Assembly (NCBI GenBank): GCA_039720395.1 | Contig: CM077826.1 | Span: forward strand, 26,802,430-26,866,429 | Length of the DNA: 64,000 nt | Direction: 5' to 3' | Source: Liquidambar formosana | Taxonomy: Eukaryota; Streptophyta; Magnoliopsida; Saxifragales; Altingiaceae | Shown here: positions 23,901 to 33,492 of the stretch, piece by piece | Position numbering within the stretch: the first letter of the stretch is position 1 | How the letters are laid out: the number at the start of each line of letters is the position of its first letter | Translations under genes and position numbers: made by a program | Notes under the pieces: generated by a model | Database searches by the model: none | What the model was told of the DNA's origin: nothing | What the model saw: the letters and a program-made list of their open reading frames with translations, nothing else

Positions 23901-26900
23901 ATGGTTCAAGTGTTGGGAAAATGAAATATAAAATAACAGAGAAAATGTAAGAACAGGATATGCAAATGCACATGTTTTATTTATAAACAGAGAGAGGCAG
24001 AGGAGTCTACCTAAGTACCTCTAAGGATATCCATAACAACAAAAACAAAAGACAATTTCATAATTCAATATTTCTAGCTCTCATTTATTTCAATATTTAG
24101 GCCCCTATATATAATTATGCATAGGTTTATTCTTCCGACCTTACTGAATGACGAGAATTCTATCGTAATAAATTTCTATGGGACTACCAAAACACTCTAT
24201 GATGCCTCCTAAAGCCTTTAACATTTTTACACAGTTTCAGAACGTATAACAGTATTTGTTTTTGAACAGCAACAAAAAGGAATATTATTACTATCAATAA
24301 GATAGAATTACAAGAGTAGGACAAGCAGTCCACCTAAAATCTGAACCACTAACAAAAGTAAAGCAAGACAAACATGATCCTAATAACAAACAGCCCTTCA
24401 ATTTGACTTCAATTAAAAAAAAAGGAATATCATATAAACCTACCAAAACTATTCTATCTATTAATTTTTTATTACTTCAGCCTCTTCATATGGATAGTAA
24501 TTTATTAACGTTGTTTGTCACTTATAAACGAAGTCTGAAGCACGTAAGAGTTCCCTAAAACTAGAAAAGTTCTCAAAGTTCCCCAAATTCTAGTTTTATT
24601 GTTGTATGGTCTACAAAAAAGTGTTCAATTTCAAGTCTTTGGGGACCCATTCAGTTTGAAAAAATTTCAATTTTTCTGCTCTACTGCTATTTTACCCTTT
24701 TGTAGACATTATAAAATTGTTGGTGCTGATTCATATATGTGCAACCAACTCAAATAATTTTAAGCCACACTTTGCTCTGGTACGAAAAATAATGCAAGTT
24801 GCGCAAGAATGTGACTCCAACCCACCAACCCACCTGAACCCGGAATGGCAATTTTTCAAACTACTCAGGTTTACCTGCCCAACCCTACTGGGATGGATTT
24901 GGGGAGAACTTAATTGGGTTAGATGTGGGTTTAGAAATAAGCTCCAAAACCCAACTTGGGTTCATGTTAGGTTCTGTACTTACATGTCAGGTCATCCCAT
25001 TTCGAACCAGCCCTAGTTATCATTTAAATTAGTTAATTTATTTTACAAATTTACCATCAACACTTATCATTAATAACCACATTGCCATTATATTGTCTTT
25101 TCCTCAATTCATTCTTCTACAAAGAATTATCAGTGACTATTACCAAAAAGAAAAAGAGAAAGAATGATAGAGCGAGAGAGAGAGAGAGAGAGAGAGAAAC
25201 TTAGGTAAAGAGATCAACCGTCACACCAACCATCAGTTTATGTTGTCCCCCGCCCTAGCTCAGGATTGGGACGAATTTGGGAAGAATTTCATCTCATGGG
25301 GGTTGAGACAGGAGTGCCTCATCCCAATCCCACCCCATTGCCATTCCTTCCTGAACTAGTCAAGTTAAATGGTGAACTTTTGGCTCTTCAATCCCATTTG
25401 ATCCAAATCCAATTCGGGTATCAAATTTTAAATGGTGTTTCACATAATTTAAAATTTTTTTAGTATTTTTATTAAAATTTTATTTTTAATATTTGTCTAT
25501 AAATGAGTAGGATCTGGATTGGGAAATTTTAGGCCCAACCAATTTTTCCCTGACCCAACTAAATGTCAGATGTACTCCTAGATAAAAAGACCAAAAAAAT
25601 TTAGCACTAATGTACTTTGTCAAAGAGGAAGATAAAATTCATGGAGATTACTAAAAAATTTTCAGAAGTAAAAATAATAGAATCTTCTAAAAGGGCATAC
25701 TTCAATGGAAATTATTTCAAGCCAATGTATTTGCAAGTTTAATAACGATTATATCCTTCCAAAAGAAGATTTAAGTCCAAAAAATATTATCTATAATAAA
25801 TTTAATGCAGTTTGTATGGAAGGAAGCACTATTGGGCCTTCCCCCTCATCCCTACATTCTGAGGCCTTATCTCTCACACACTATAGCAGCCATCTTTCCA
25901 CTAATGTGGTTCTATCTCATTAGTCATTTAAATTTAATTTTTCCTTTATAATAAAATAAAGGTATATGGCTCTAGTCAATTTCAATTTTAAGTTATTACC
26001 AGTCAAAAGAAATGGTTCCGGCAACACATAAGGCTTTATTTCATTAATTCATCCATAACTTGCATTCTTGCAATCCTTGTAGCTGTAGCAATACTATAAC
26101 CCAGGTTGTCAGTGAACAAAAATTATAAATAGAGTTGAAGTACAATCATAACTCCACATGACCTCGATAAAATGACAACCATGGTACCACTTCCACGTGG
26201 ACATACATGGTAAAATCTAACTCATTGAAAAGTATAGACAACCCAATGTCATATCTTGGAGAGCTACCAAAACCCAAGGACATCCCAAATCAGCTCAAAC
26301 AGTTCCTGACAATCCGACATCCACAAATGAAATAATGAAAGTCCCATCCAAATATTTTGCAGCTTTTCATATATCACACTGCAATTAGGTTAACAAGAAA
26401 TAACATATGCCAAGGGATTAACCAAGCCTCAAGAGCACATTGGGCTCATATCCTCTACAATTAAGTGCTTGAAGTGCAAAGGTTCCTGAATTTCACGGTT
26501 GCTCCAGGTTGACAAATGAGTCTTTCCTCCATTTCCATTGTATAATCGCGAATGACACAACTTGGAGTGAAACAGCTAGAATCATCGTATTCCACAAAGA
26601 GAACTGCTGTTGTAGTTTTAAGCATAAACAGCAGTTTATTCCTTCTGCATATCAATCATAAATTCCACCTTTTCCAAAGAGACACTGTTCAAATCTCCAA
26701 AATCAATGTTCATTCCCAAACAAGCACACCCCACTTAGGATTAGAGAGTATAGAAAACCAGCTCACCTCACAAAAGTTCATAATGGCATTAGCCCTATTC
26801 CCATTATTCTTAGCACTCAATCACAATACTGTATCGTTTCCAACAGCAGCCTTCTTTATTGGAAATTGCGCACAGATGGAGCATAATGCACAAGGAATTT

Positions 26901-28744
26901 CTTTGAGAAAAAGGATTATACATTACACGATTACCCACATATGGACTATAATGCACAAGCAGTTGCTTTGGGAAAAAGGATTATGCATTACAGGCCCACA
27001 GACAAGAAAACAATATGTATATAGCATAACGTCAGGCAAGAAAATGTAATAGTGAAAATAGCCAGACCATCTCCTAGAGTTGGACAAACCGTGCCTTCAT
27101 ATTTGAAAAAAAAAATTATAATTCACTACAAATCCAACAGTCATTTAATTCCAGTCAGCCCTTACAAGGTCTTGAGATAAGAATATACAAATTAGGTGAT
27201 TGAACAAAAATAATCAGTGTTGGAAAGACTGGAAACTATCAGAGGTGCTTCATAGATAGAAATAGGTATTTAAGTATTTTATAGTGTAGAGACCACAAAA
27301 AAGAAGAGATGTAATCCACAAAGTAGAGACCAAGAATAACAGAGAAGTATCTCACATATTAAAGAGAAGTATTTTCACAGTCGCAAAACAAAGAGGAATA
27401 ATAGAATACAGACTTTCATGCCAAGCCTCACAGGCCACTGAATAGGCATGAGGCCACAACATATGACCACTGTCCAGAGAGACATCTAAGATGACAAAAG
27501 GGTCCAACATGAGGCCTAGAGTATCCATAGAACTTATAGAGCAATAGTGGGCACAGTGATACAGGCAATAACATGGTGTAGTACAAAGAAATTGAAAGAA
27601 CTCCAACAACTCCACACCAAAAAATCTTCCCCATCTCTTGATAAGACTATACCATAAAGCTTTCCAAAGAATCCAACACCTCCTTCAACTCCCAATGCAG
27701 GAAATTTCTCACAAACAATGGAATGCATATTCTCATTCAACCAAATTACATTATCCACCGCCTGAGCATCCTTGTCTAAAGCAATAAAAAAAAATCCAAA
27801 ATTCTTCTCTGAGAGAAAATTGCCACACCAAACACCCTTCCAAATTCCAACCTTTCTACCATTCCCCACCTTAAAAGAAACACATTTAGAAAAGTCCCCA
27901 TACCCTTGTATGATAGATTTCCAAAATGAAACTCGATTTTCACCCCTCAACTCCTTTGATCACCAATCTCCAACCTCATTTTTTGTACTTCCAAACAACA
28001 GCCCTTCACCACAAAGTCTCCCTTTCCATGCCAAATCTCCAAATTCATTTCCCCAAAAGAGCTTGATTCATGTTCATGAGAGGCCTTAAGGCTAGTCCAC
28101 CATTTGCCTTAGGCATACTGAACCCCTAATCACAAGATGGAATTCAAATTTCTCTCTTGATCTACCCCACAAGATATTGTGCCGCATGTAGTAAAACAAA
28201 GAGAAGAGAATGTCATAACAGCAATAACAACAATTGAGACATAATGCCGAATTAGATAAAGACCTACGTTTTGAAGAAAGCTAACAAAAAATAAAAATAA
28301 TAATAAAAATAAAAATTACAGACATATTTCCAACTCCACCAACCTCCAACACCTATATTTTTCTATAGTGGGGCAATCCAACAAGAAAAGACATTACTTT
28401 ATCTAGCAAAACTGTAGAACAGGCATCAAGTAGCTGACCCCATATAGTATAATAGGATCATGCCCCCATTTGGATGAGCATTTTGACAGCCAAGTTAAGA
28501 GGCCAAATAAGCTTTTTGGCGTGTTCGGGTAGAATAAACAAGACTACTTCCTCCTCCCAACGCACGTTCCAGCCAAAGTGCCCATTGCCCAACCCCCTAC
28601 TTCCGGTTTTAGCGCGATGTGATAAGCCGAACATGCCTTGAATGATCTTTCAAAATCCCCATTTTGCTCTTAATCTTTTCCAAATACTAGAAAAATCCCC
28701 ATATAGATGCTTCTCAACTCTCACACACACACACACACACAACA

Positions 28745-28780
<36 letters not shown>

Positions 28781-31027
28781 TCATTGTGCTACAAGGTAAG
28801 CTCCATGAAAATTGTGTTTTACACAATAATAATTGTGGATTTATTCAATGATTATGGATTTCATGGCATTGCCAAAAGAACATCTCACAGCTCATCATTG
28901 TGCCACAAGGTAAGCTCCATGAAATTTGTGTTTTACACGATAATAATTGTCGATTTATTCAATGATTATGGATTTCATGACACTGCCAAAAGAACATCTC
29001 GCAGTGTAGATCAACCAAATTTTCTACAAAATTTCAAGGCATCTTGAGGTAAATACAAACTCATGTGTGAGTTCTGGAGACACACCATGTGATTGTTGTT
29101 GTGTTTGAGAGAAATGCACTTAACTCTGTTTGGTCACCAAGATAAATTGAGCATAAATAAAACTTAGATTCTTTCAACAGCCGCTTCGACGCCAACCTGT
29201 TATAAGATTTCCAAGTTTTTAATCTCTTTTCTTATCTTTTCTCAGCAATCAAACGGTTAGTTCTGTCAATCGATAGAACTTGGACTTGCTTTCTAGTTTC
29301 TAGTGTTTGATCTGTTGCTAGGAGCAAGGACATTCTTTGTTTGATAATATTTGCATTTAGTTCTACTTAGTTTCTTCACATCAAAAAGTTTTCTTTCTTT
29401 ATATATGTAGCAAAAAACCTTTTCTTTACACATACGGTCGCTGCTGGTTGCTTGAATATGTGCAAACAAACCGGTGCTATGTGCCTATATGTACCACAAA
29501 AAGTTTGACACATTATATACATATATTAGAGTGAGTAATACGTTAACATCCTCTTGGCATTTGAAAAATGTGAAATCGCACCATTGTGTATCTAGTGTTG
29601 CGGAAAAGTATGTAAAATTGAAGGAATACATATTAGTTGGATCAACATTAATGTGATTTTTGGTGTGAGTTTTATAAATATTTACTGTAGATTGGATAAG
29701 AAGAGATTTAAAAATCCATTTGAAAAGATATCATGAATATGATGTAACTATATTCAAGGATTCGAATTGTAACGGCACTATGGTTTGTAGAAAAAATTAA
29801 TGTACAACCTGGAATCCTGGATCATACTTTCTCATTTTGAAAATAACACTACGTCAATATGTTAGTGCTCTGATACCCTTTTCTAAATTTTTTTTAATAA
29901 CTCAGGCAGCTTTTGTAAAATTATAATGAAGGCTTTTCAACAGATCTTTTATGTTGCCAAAAAAAAAAAAAAAACAAACAAACAAACAAACCACACAATT
30001 CTATCATTTCAAGATTAAAATGGCCTTAGCAAGGGTTCTTGCCAAACAGGTAAAAACAGCACTTATTGCATCAACAAAACTTTTGAAACACAGTTACCAA
30101 ACACAAACTCAGATTCCAACAAGCAGCACTGGCTTCTGCTTCTTTACTCAGAAAATCTATCTTCTGAATTTACAGCTATCCCAAATATATCCATTTTGTC
30201 AAAGCTAGTCATAATTAGTTCAACAAATTATATCAGGACTGTTTAACCATAATGCCACATCAATTTTGGTCAAATTATCATATTTTAAGTAGAAAGCAAT
30301 TACAAAACTTACAAAAATCAAGACAAAACTATACCTTCAAAAGCAACCTATCTTCTGGTTTGTCAAGGCTGCCTTGAATGGTGCATTGCGGAGTCCGCGA
30401 TCCACACTGCTCTAACTGATTCATAAAAAATAATAACCATAACCTATAATCTCTTTCAATAATCAAATTATTAAGAAACCAAAGTTTCAAACAACAACCA
30501 ATACATACAAACAGAGAGACAATTGAATTGACATATTTCAATTGAAGTTTTGTATGAAACTGAAAGGAAATACAAAAATATAAACAATTGAAGTTTATAC
30601 CAAATTGAAATCGTATATAAAATACATATACAAGTTGAATCACCTGAACATGGAGACTAGACCTTCTGTCAATAGAGAAGTGACTGTTGGAGGCATTCAA
30701 GCACAAGACCGGCATACCTTCGGGGTCAACGGCGAAGCGAACGCCGATACCCAGAGGCCAACCATTTTGGGTCAGCGTGGAAAGAGTGCCCACTGAAGAC
30801 AACTCCATAATTGTTCTTGAGACCTCAGCTGGGAACGGTTTGTTAGTCATCAATTCCGAATGGGTAGGTTCTGAGATAACAGAGAGTGAACATTTTAGGG
30901 ACGTGAAGGAAGTTTTTCGAGGTGGGTTTGTTGTTGAAAGATTGAATTGGGTTATGTTGGTGGGTCTTGAGACTGAGATTGAAGGGAATAGAAGGTGGGG
31001 TGTGAGAGATTGGGTTTGAAGAAGCAT
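20710..31027 (-). CDS. GLUTRBP: Glutamyl-tRNA reductase-binding protein, chloroplastic
   Basis: This gene encodes the DUF2470/split-barrel protein that binds glutamyl-tRNA reductase in the chloroplast and helps hold and stabilise it at thylakoids. It thereby tunes 5-aminolevulinic acid supply for chlorophyll and heme; the Arabidopsis protein is also known as PGR7. Five exons join in frame: 31027-30644, 30415-30335, 23502-23398, 23219-23070 and 20937-20710. All introns are phase 0 with GT..AG ends. The product has about 315 residues, close to the roughly 317 of Arabidopsis. A Ser/Thr-rich transit peptide (about residues 1-50) precedes KPFPAEVSRTIMELSSVGTL, the start of the FMN-binding-like barrel. 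The C-terminal DUF2470 part includes DPLRDFAEKIVDEIN and the late block DEKGAKSSFNCMSQLAWEVE. I take the stop at 20710-20712 by reading through a GTGAGA that could be a splice donor, so the last few residues are uncertain. Family assignment is from memory of the plant protein. Confidence 0.92.
21025..21365. mobile_element. Tourist-like MITE (PIF/Harbinger)
   Basis: The element at 21028-21362 (335 bp) starts GGCTGTGTTTG and ends with its complement CAAACACAGCC. It is flanked by TAA on both sides (21025-21027 and 21363-21365), the 3-bp duplication typical of PIF/Harbinger. It contains a (CATTCT)n hexamer run (about 21283-21330) and inverted copies of ggaatggccattcc. It sits in GluTRBP intron 4. 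Confidence 0.82.
22601..22928. repeat. Paired nested palindromes in a GluTRBP intron
   Basis: Two units (22601-22762 and 22781-22928) each have inverted ends containing gctgatataacttatatca, itself a palindrome core. Each unit carries the middle block aatgca..ggtacaaccccc. Unit 2 is largely an inverted copy of unit 1, so the whole forms a palindrome of palindromes. It is probably a dimerised fold-back MITE. It lies in GluTRBP intron 4, about 140 bp from exon 4. Confidence 0.75.
23070..23219 (-). CDS. GLUTRBP: GluTRBP exon 4
   Basis: It encodes 50 residues beginning DGIWVTSSDYKKANPDPL and ending CNVFVDLDFQ. It contains the helical DUF2470 start. The acceptor is TTACAG| and the donor is CAG|GTTTGC. 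A 2.1-kb intron follows with a Tourist MITE and nested palindromes. Confidence 0.92.
23398..23502 (-). CDS. GLUTRBP: GluTRBP exon 3
   Basis: It encodes 35 residues (RLHSIWKNRFGEE ... VLQIEDFKE). The acceptor is TTTCTCAG| and the donor is GAG|GTGTGA. The following intron is 178 bp. Confidence 0.92.
24255..24405 (-). mobile_element. Possible LINE 3' tail
   Basis: On the minus strand this ends in a T-rich stretch followed by ttgttgctgttcaaaaa. That resembles the end of the better-supported LINE tail at 40675-41130. No coding part is visible. It sits inside GluTRBP intron 2. Confidence 0.4.
24406..26860. other. GluTRBP intron 2, no gene seen
   Basis: AT-rich intron sequence. A (GA)n microsatellite lies at 25171-25197. 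Stretches rich in CCCAACCC/GGGTTGGG words (24815-25010 and 25500-25560) look like remnants of a DNA transposon but have no clear ends. Apparent reading frames lack any domain. Confidence 0.55.
26873..26993. repeat. Tandem duplication, about 60-bp unit
   Basis: The words ataatgcacaag, gaaaaaggattat and cattaca recur in the same order about 60 bp apart, giving two imperfect copies within GluTRBP intron 2. Confidence 0.65.
27600..28100 (-). pseudogene. L1-type LINE ORF2 fragment
   Basis: In the minus-strand frames I read NQALLGK, IWRFGMERE and WKYKK, then an open stretch with FWKSIIQGYGDFSKCVSFKVG and KVGIWKGVWCGNF. This order is the region between reverse transcriptase and the zinc-binding/RNase H end of plant L1-type LINEs. 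Stops occur after LLGK and within LW. It sits inside GluTRBP intron 2 in the same orientation as the gene. Confidence 0.8.
28722..28775. repeat. Compound (CA)n(CT)n microsatellite
   Basis: A CA tract at 28722-28740 is followed by a CT tract at 28746-28775, immediately before a 113-bp tandem duplication. Confidence 0.92.
28779..29008. repeat. Tandem duplication, about 113-bp unit
   Basis: The two copies share catcattgtg, acaaggtaagctccatgaaa, ttattcaatgattatgg and gccaaaagaacatctc in order with few differences. Each contains an aaggtaag donor-like site and begins just after the microsatellite. It lies in GluTRBP intron 2. Confidence 0.9.
29009..30334. other. GluTRBP intron 2, proximal part
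   Basis: No supported gene. A plus-strand ATG at 30020 opens a basic, Ser/Thr-rich peptide resembling a mitochondrial presequence, but no domain follows. An LTR-type primer-site remnant (gctctgatacc) lies near 29867-29877. Confidence 0.5.
30335..30415 (-). CDS. GLUTRBP: GluTRBP exon 2
   Basis: It encodes 27 residues from LEQCGSRTPQCTIQGSL to LLLK. The acceptor ATCAG| and the donor AAG|GTATAG are clear. A very large intron of 6,832 bp follows, filled with LINE debris and duplications. Confidence 0.92.
30644..31027 (-). CDS. GLUTRBP: GluTRBP exon 1
   Basis: It encodes residues 1-128: transit peptide and first strands of the split barrel, ending RRSSLHVQ. The donor CAG|GTGATT follows. The ATG begins MLLQTQS; an out-of-frame ATG upstream at 31142 gives an unrelated peptide. 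The next intron is 228 bp. Confidence 0.92.
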
Positions 31028-31088
31028 TTGGTAGTGCCTGTGAGACTATGGGATCAAATGGGCTTTTGAAAGAATTAACGCTTTTCTG

Positions 31089-31108
31089 GAGAGAGAGAGA
31101 GAGAGAGA
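31089..31108 (-). repeat. (TC)n tract in the GluTRBP leader
   Basis: A (GA)n run on the plus strand, (TC)n in the sense of the gene, lies 62-81 bases upstream of the start codon, probably in the 5' leader. Such CT-rich tracts are common in plant leaders. Confidence 0.7.
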
Positions 31109-31273
31109 ACAGTACTGGAGAGGGAGACGATGAAGATAACAAGTTAGAAAAGAAAAGCTTGATTCAGTACATCGCGGGGTCTTCGTCTTAAGTTGCTAAT
31201 GGGTCCGCCATTGTCCAGTGTAGCTAATTGAAACAGCAAGCGGTGCTCTGGTTACTGCAGTCCAGGACCGTAT

Positions 31274-31279
31274 CACGTG
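31274..31279. promoter_or_regulatory. G-box upstream of GluTRBP
   Basis: A palindromic CACGTG, with following GGG, lies 247 bp upstream of the GluTRBP start codon. G-boxes are bound by bZIP and bHLH factors and are common in light- and tetrapyrrole-related promoters. The functional role here is inferred. Confidence 0.45.
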
Positions 31280-31379
31280 GGTCCCAAAGTGGGTGTCACC
31301 TTATGACTGATGTTGACTCTCTGAGGTTCCACAGTAACGTCCACTATGTGATTAAAAGTTTTGACCATTAATGGTGGAA

Positions 31380-31975
31380 AAAAAATTTACTTAAACAACA
31401 TTTTTTGAAAAATATTATGTTATTGTTATTACATAAAATACTTCAAACCTTTCATTTAATTTATATTTTTAAAAGTTTTAGAAAAAATTTAAAATGTTTT
31501 TTTTATGAAACTAGTCACGTAGTTCTTATAAAAACATCATTCTGAAAATTTTATAAAATAAAGCTTTTACAAAATCTATCATTTAAAGAGAGTTTTTGGC
31601 TATTTTTCGTGAAAAATGTTGTAAAAATAAAACTTGAGACTGTAAATGGCCAAAAACTACACTTAAACGATAGATCTTGGAAAAAAAAATTTCTACAAAG
31701 TTGTTCGAAGTGATTTTCTAGTGAACCACGAAACTAGTTTTCATAGAAATCTTTTATATTTTTTATAAAATCTTAAAAAATGTAAACTAAGTAGAGGAAT
31801 TAGAGTACTTTAAGTAGTGGTAATAGCCCCTCTTTGGAAAATATTTTCATTGTGTAAAATTGTTCAAAATGATATTTTAGTGCTTAGCATTCAAAAAAAA
31901 TATTTATATTTTTCACAAAATCTTGAGAAATTAAAATAAGTGGAGGTAAAAATAAAATTAAGGGATTGCAACAAC
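31380..31975. mobile_element. Degenerate MULE-type MITE copies (D and half-copy E)
   Basis: 31380-31850 shares interior words with the intact copies (aaaacatcattctgaa, tttttggct, ggccaaaaactacacttaaacgatagat, ttagggg-like end gtaatagcccc). 31851-31975 looks like an extra right half (ttgttcaaaatgat, aaaataagtgg, gggattgcaacaac). Ends are eroded and no target duplication was found. Confidence 0.6.
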
Positions 31976-32005
31976 TACCTTTTCTCTTTAGCTCAGCCCA
32001 AGCTA

Positions 32006-32422
32006 ATTGTGAAGGGGAACGGCTATTGCAACCCCTCATTCTTATAACCCCACCCCCTTCTTTTTAGTTTTTAAGATTTCATAAAAAATATAAAAGGTTT
32101 TTGCAAAAACCGGTCACATAGTCCATTAGAAAACATCATTTTGAACAACTTTTCAGAAAAAAGTTTTTGCAAAATCTATCGTTTAGGTAGACTTTTTGGC
32201 AAAAAATGAAATAAAGGCTATAAATGGTTAAAAAGTATATCTAAACGATAGATTTAGGAAAAACTTTCTTCTATAAAATTGTTTAAAATGATGCTTTCTA
32301 GTGGACATCACAGCCGGTTTTTATAAAAACCTTTTATATTTTGCATAAAACCTTAAAAACTTAAAGGATAAGGGGTGGGGTGATAAGAATGTGGGGTTGC
32401 AATAGCCATTCCCATTGTGAAG
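32006..32422. mobile_element. MULE-type MITE, copy B, 9-bp target duplication
   Basis: The element at 32015-32413 (399 bp) starts gggaacggctattgcaacc and ends ggttgcaatagccattccc. The flanks are ATTGTGAAG on both sides (32006-32014 and 32414-32422). The halves fold back on each other around 32200. It lies about 1 kb upstream of the GluTRBP start. Confidence 0.88.
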
Positions 32423-32452
32423 TCCAAGTAAGCCCGGTCCAAGCCCAACCCA

Positions 32453-32890
32453 TTTTATATACAGGCTCGACTATTGTCACCTCTTGTATCTATCAGTATC
32501 CCTACTTATTTTAATAGTACACAATTTATAAAAAAAATATTAAAGGTTTTTATGAAAAACAATGGCGTGTTCATCATAAAACATCAGTTTGAACAACTTT
32601 ACAGAAAAAGGTTTTTACAAAATTTTTCATTTAAGTAGATTTTTTTTTTTTTTTTTTTTTTTTTTGGTCATTTGTAGTCTCTATTTCATTTTTGGCCAAA
32701 AAGTCCACTTAGATGATAGATTTTGGAAAAATTTTCTTTTGCAAAGTAGTTCAAAATGATGTTTTTTAGTGGATAGCGCGATTAGTTTTCATCAAAACCT
32801 TTTATATTTTTCATAAAATCTTGAAAACTTAAAATAAGTGGGGGTGCTGATAAAACCAAGGAGTGACAATAGCCAACCCCTTTTATATAC
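32453..32890. mobile_element. MULE-type MITE, copy C, 10-bp target duplication
   Basis: The element at 32463-32880 has ends around gactattgtcacc and gtgacaatagcc. TTTTATATAC flanks it at 32453-32462 and 32881-32890. It shares the interior with copies A and B (ttgaacaactttacagaaaaagg; caaaatgatgtttt). A T run at 32640-32665 lies near the fold centre. It is adjacent to copy B with only about 30 bp between them. Confidence 0.85.
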
Positions 32891-33377
32891 CTACTGTCAA
32901 AGGCCTAATCGACTTCAACAGGGCTGACCGATTTCTATGTGGGTTAACTGGCTTGTACTTGAATGCTATTTTGTTGACTTTTTGATGTAGCTGAAAAATA
33001 TGCGATCGAAACTAACTTGCCAAATAACAAACAAGCTTCCACTAGTTTGTTGATTGTCATAAGAACAGTGTCAAAAAAGTAGACAACCACAATCAATGTT
33101 CACACTAAAACACGAAAGTAGGAAGAAGAGAAATTCTCTCTCTCAATATTATTAATCTCAAAATCAAAGCTCTCTTTGCCATAAGGCTACAATCCTTTAT
33201 ATAGAGAATTAAAACCACTAAATAGGAAATCCTAGTTTTACTAGAACAAGTAAAACCAACTAAGAAACCAATAAACATAAAGTAATAATTAAATAACAAG
33301 GAAATAATTAAAACTCTTAAAAATAATTAAAATAAACAAAAATCCTAAATAAATAACAACGGTGAAAAAGCTTGTGG

Positions 33378-33492
33378 TGCATACGCATATTCTAATTATG
33401 CGTACGCCTAAATTGAATTAATGCATTACATGAAACATTTTGGTGCGTACGCATATTCCAATTAGGTATACACCTAAATTGAATTAATGCAT
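33378..33492. repeat. 64-bp direct duplication at the LINE 5' junction
   Basis: The words acgcatattc.aatta and cctaaattgaattaatgcat occur twice about 64 bp apart. The second copy ends exactly where LINE coding sequence begins. Confidence 0.75.

Noticed and set aside
26552..27049. 165-residue open frame on the plus strand
   Set aside because: It has no recognisable domain, lies antisense within a GluTRBP intron, and overlaps a tandem duplication. The composition looks random.
30020..30208. Plus-strand ATG opening a mitochondrial-presequence-like peptide
   Set aside because: No domain follows, no splice-linked continuation was found, and it lies antisense in a GluTRBP intron.
30843..31142. 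Upstream ATG at 31142 as the GluTRBP start
   Set aside because: It is in a different frame and gives an unrelated peptide. The ATG at 31027 matches the family start and length.
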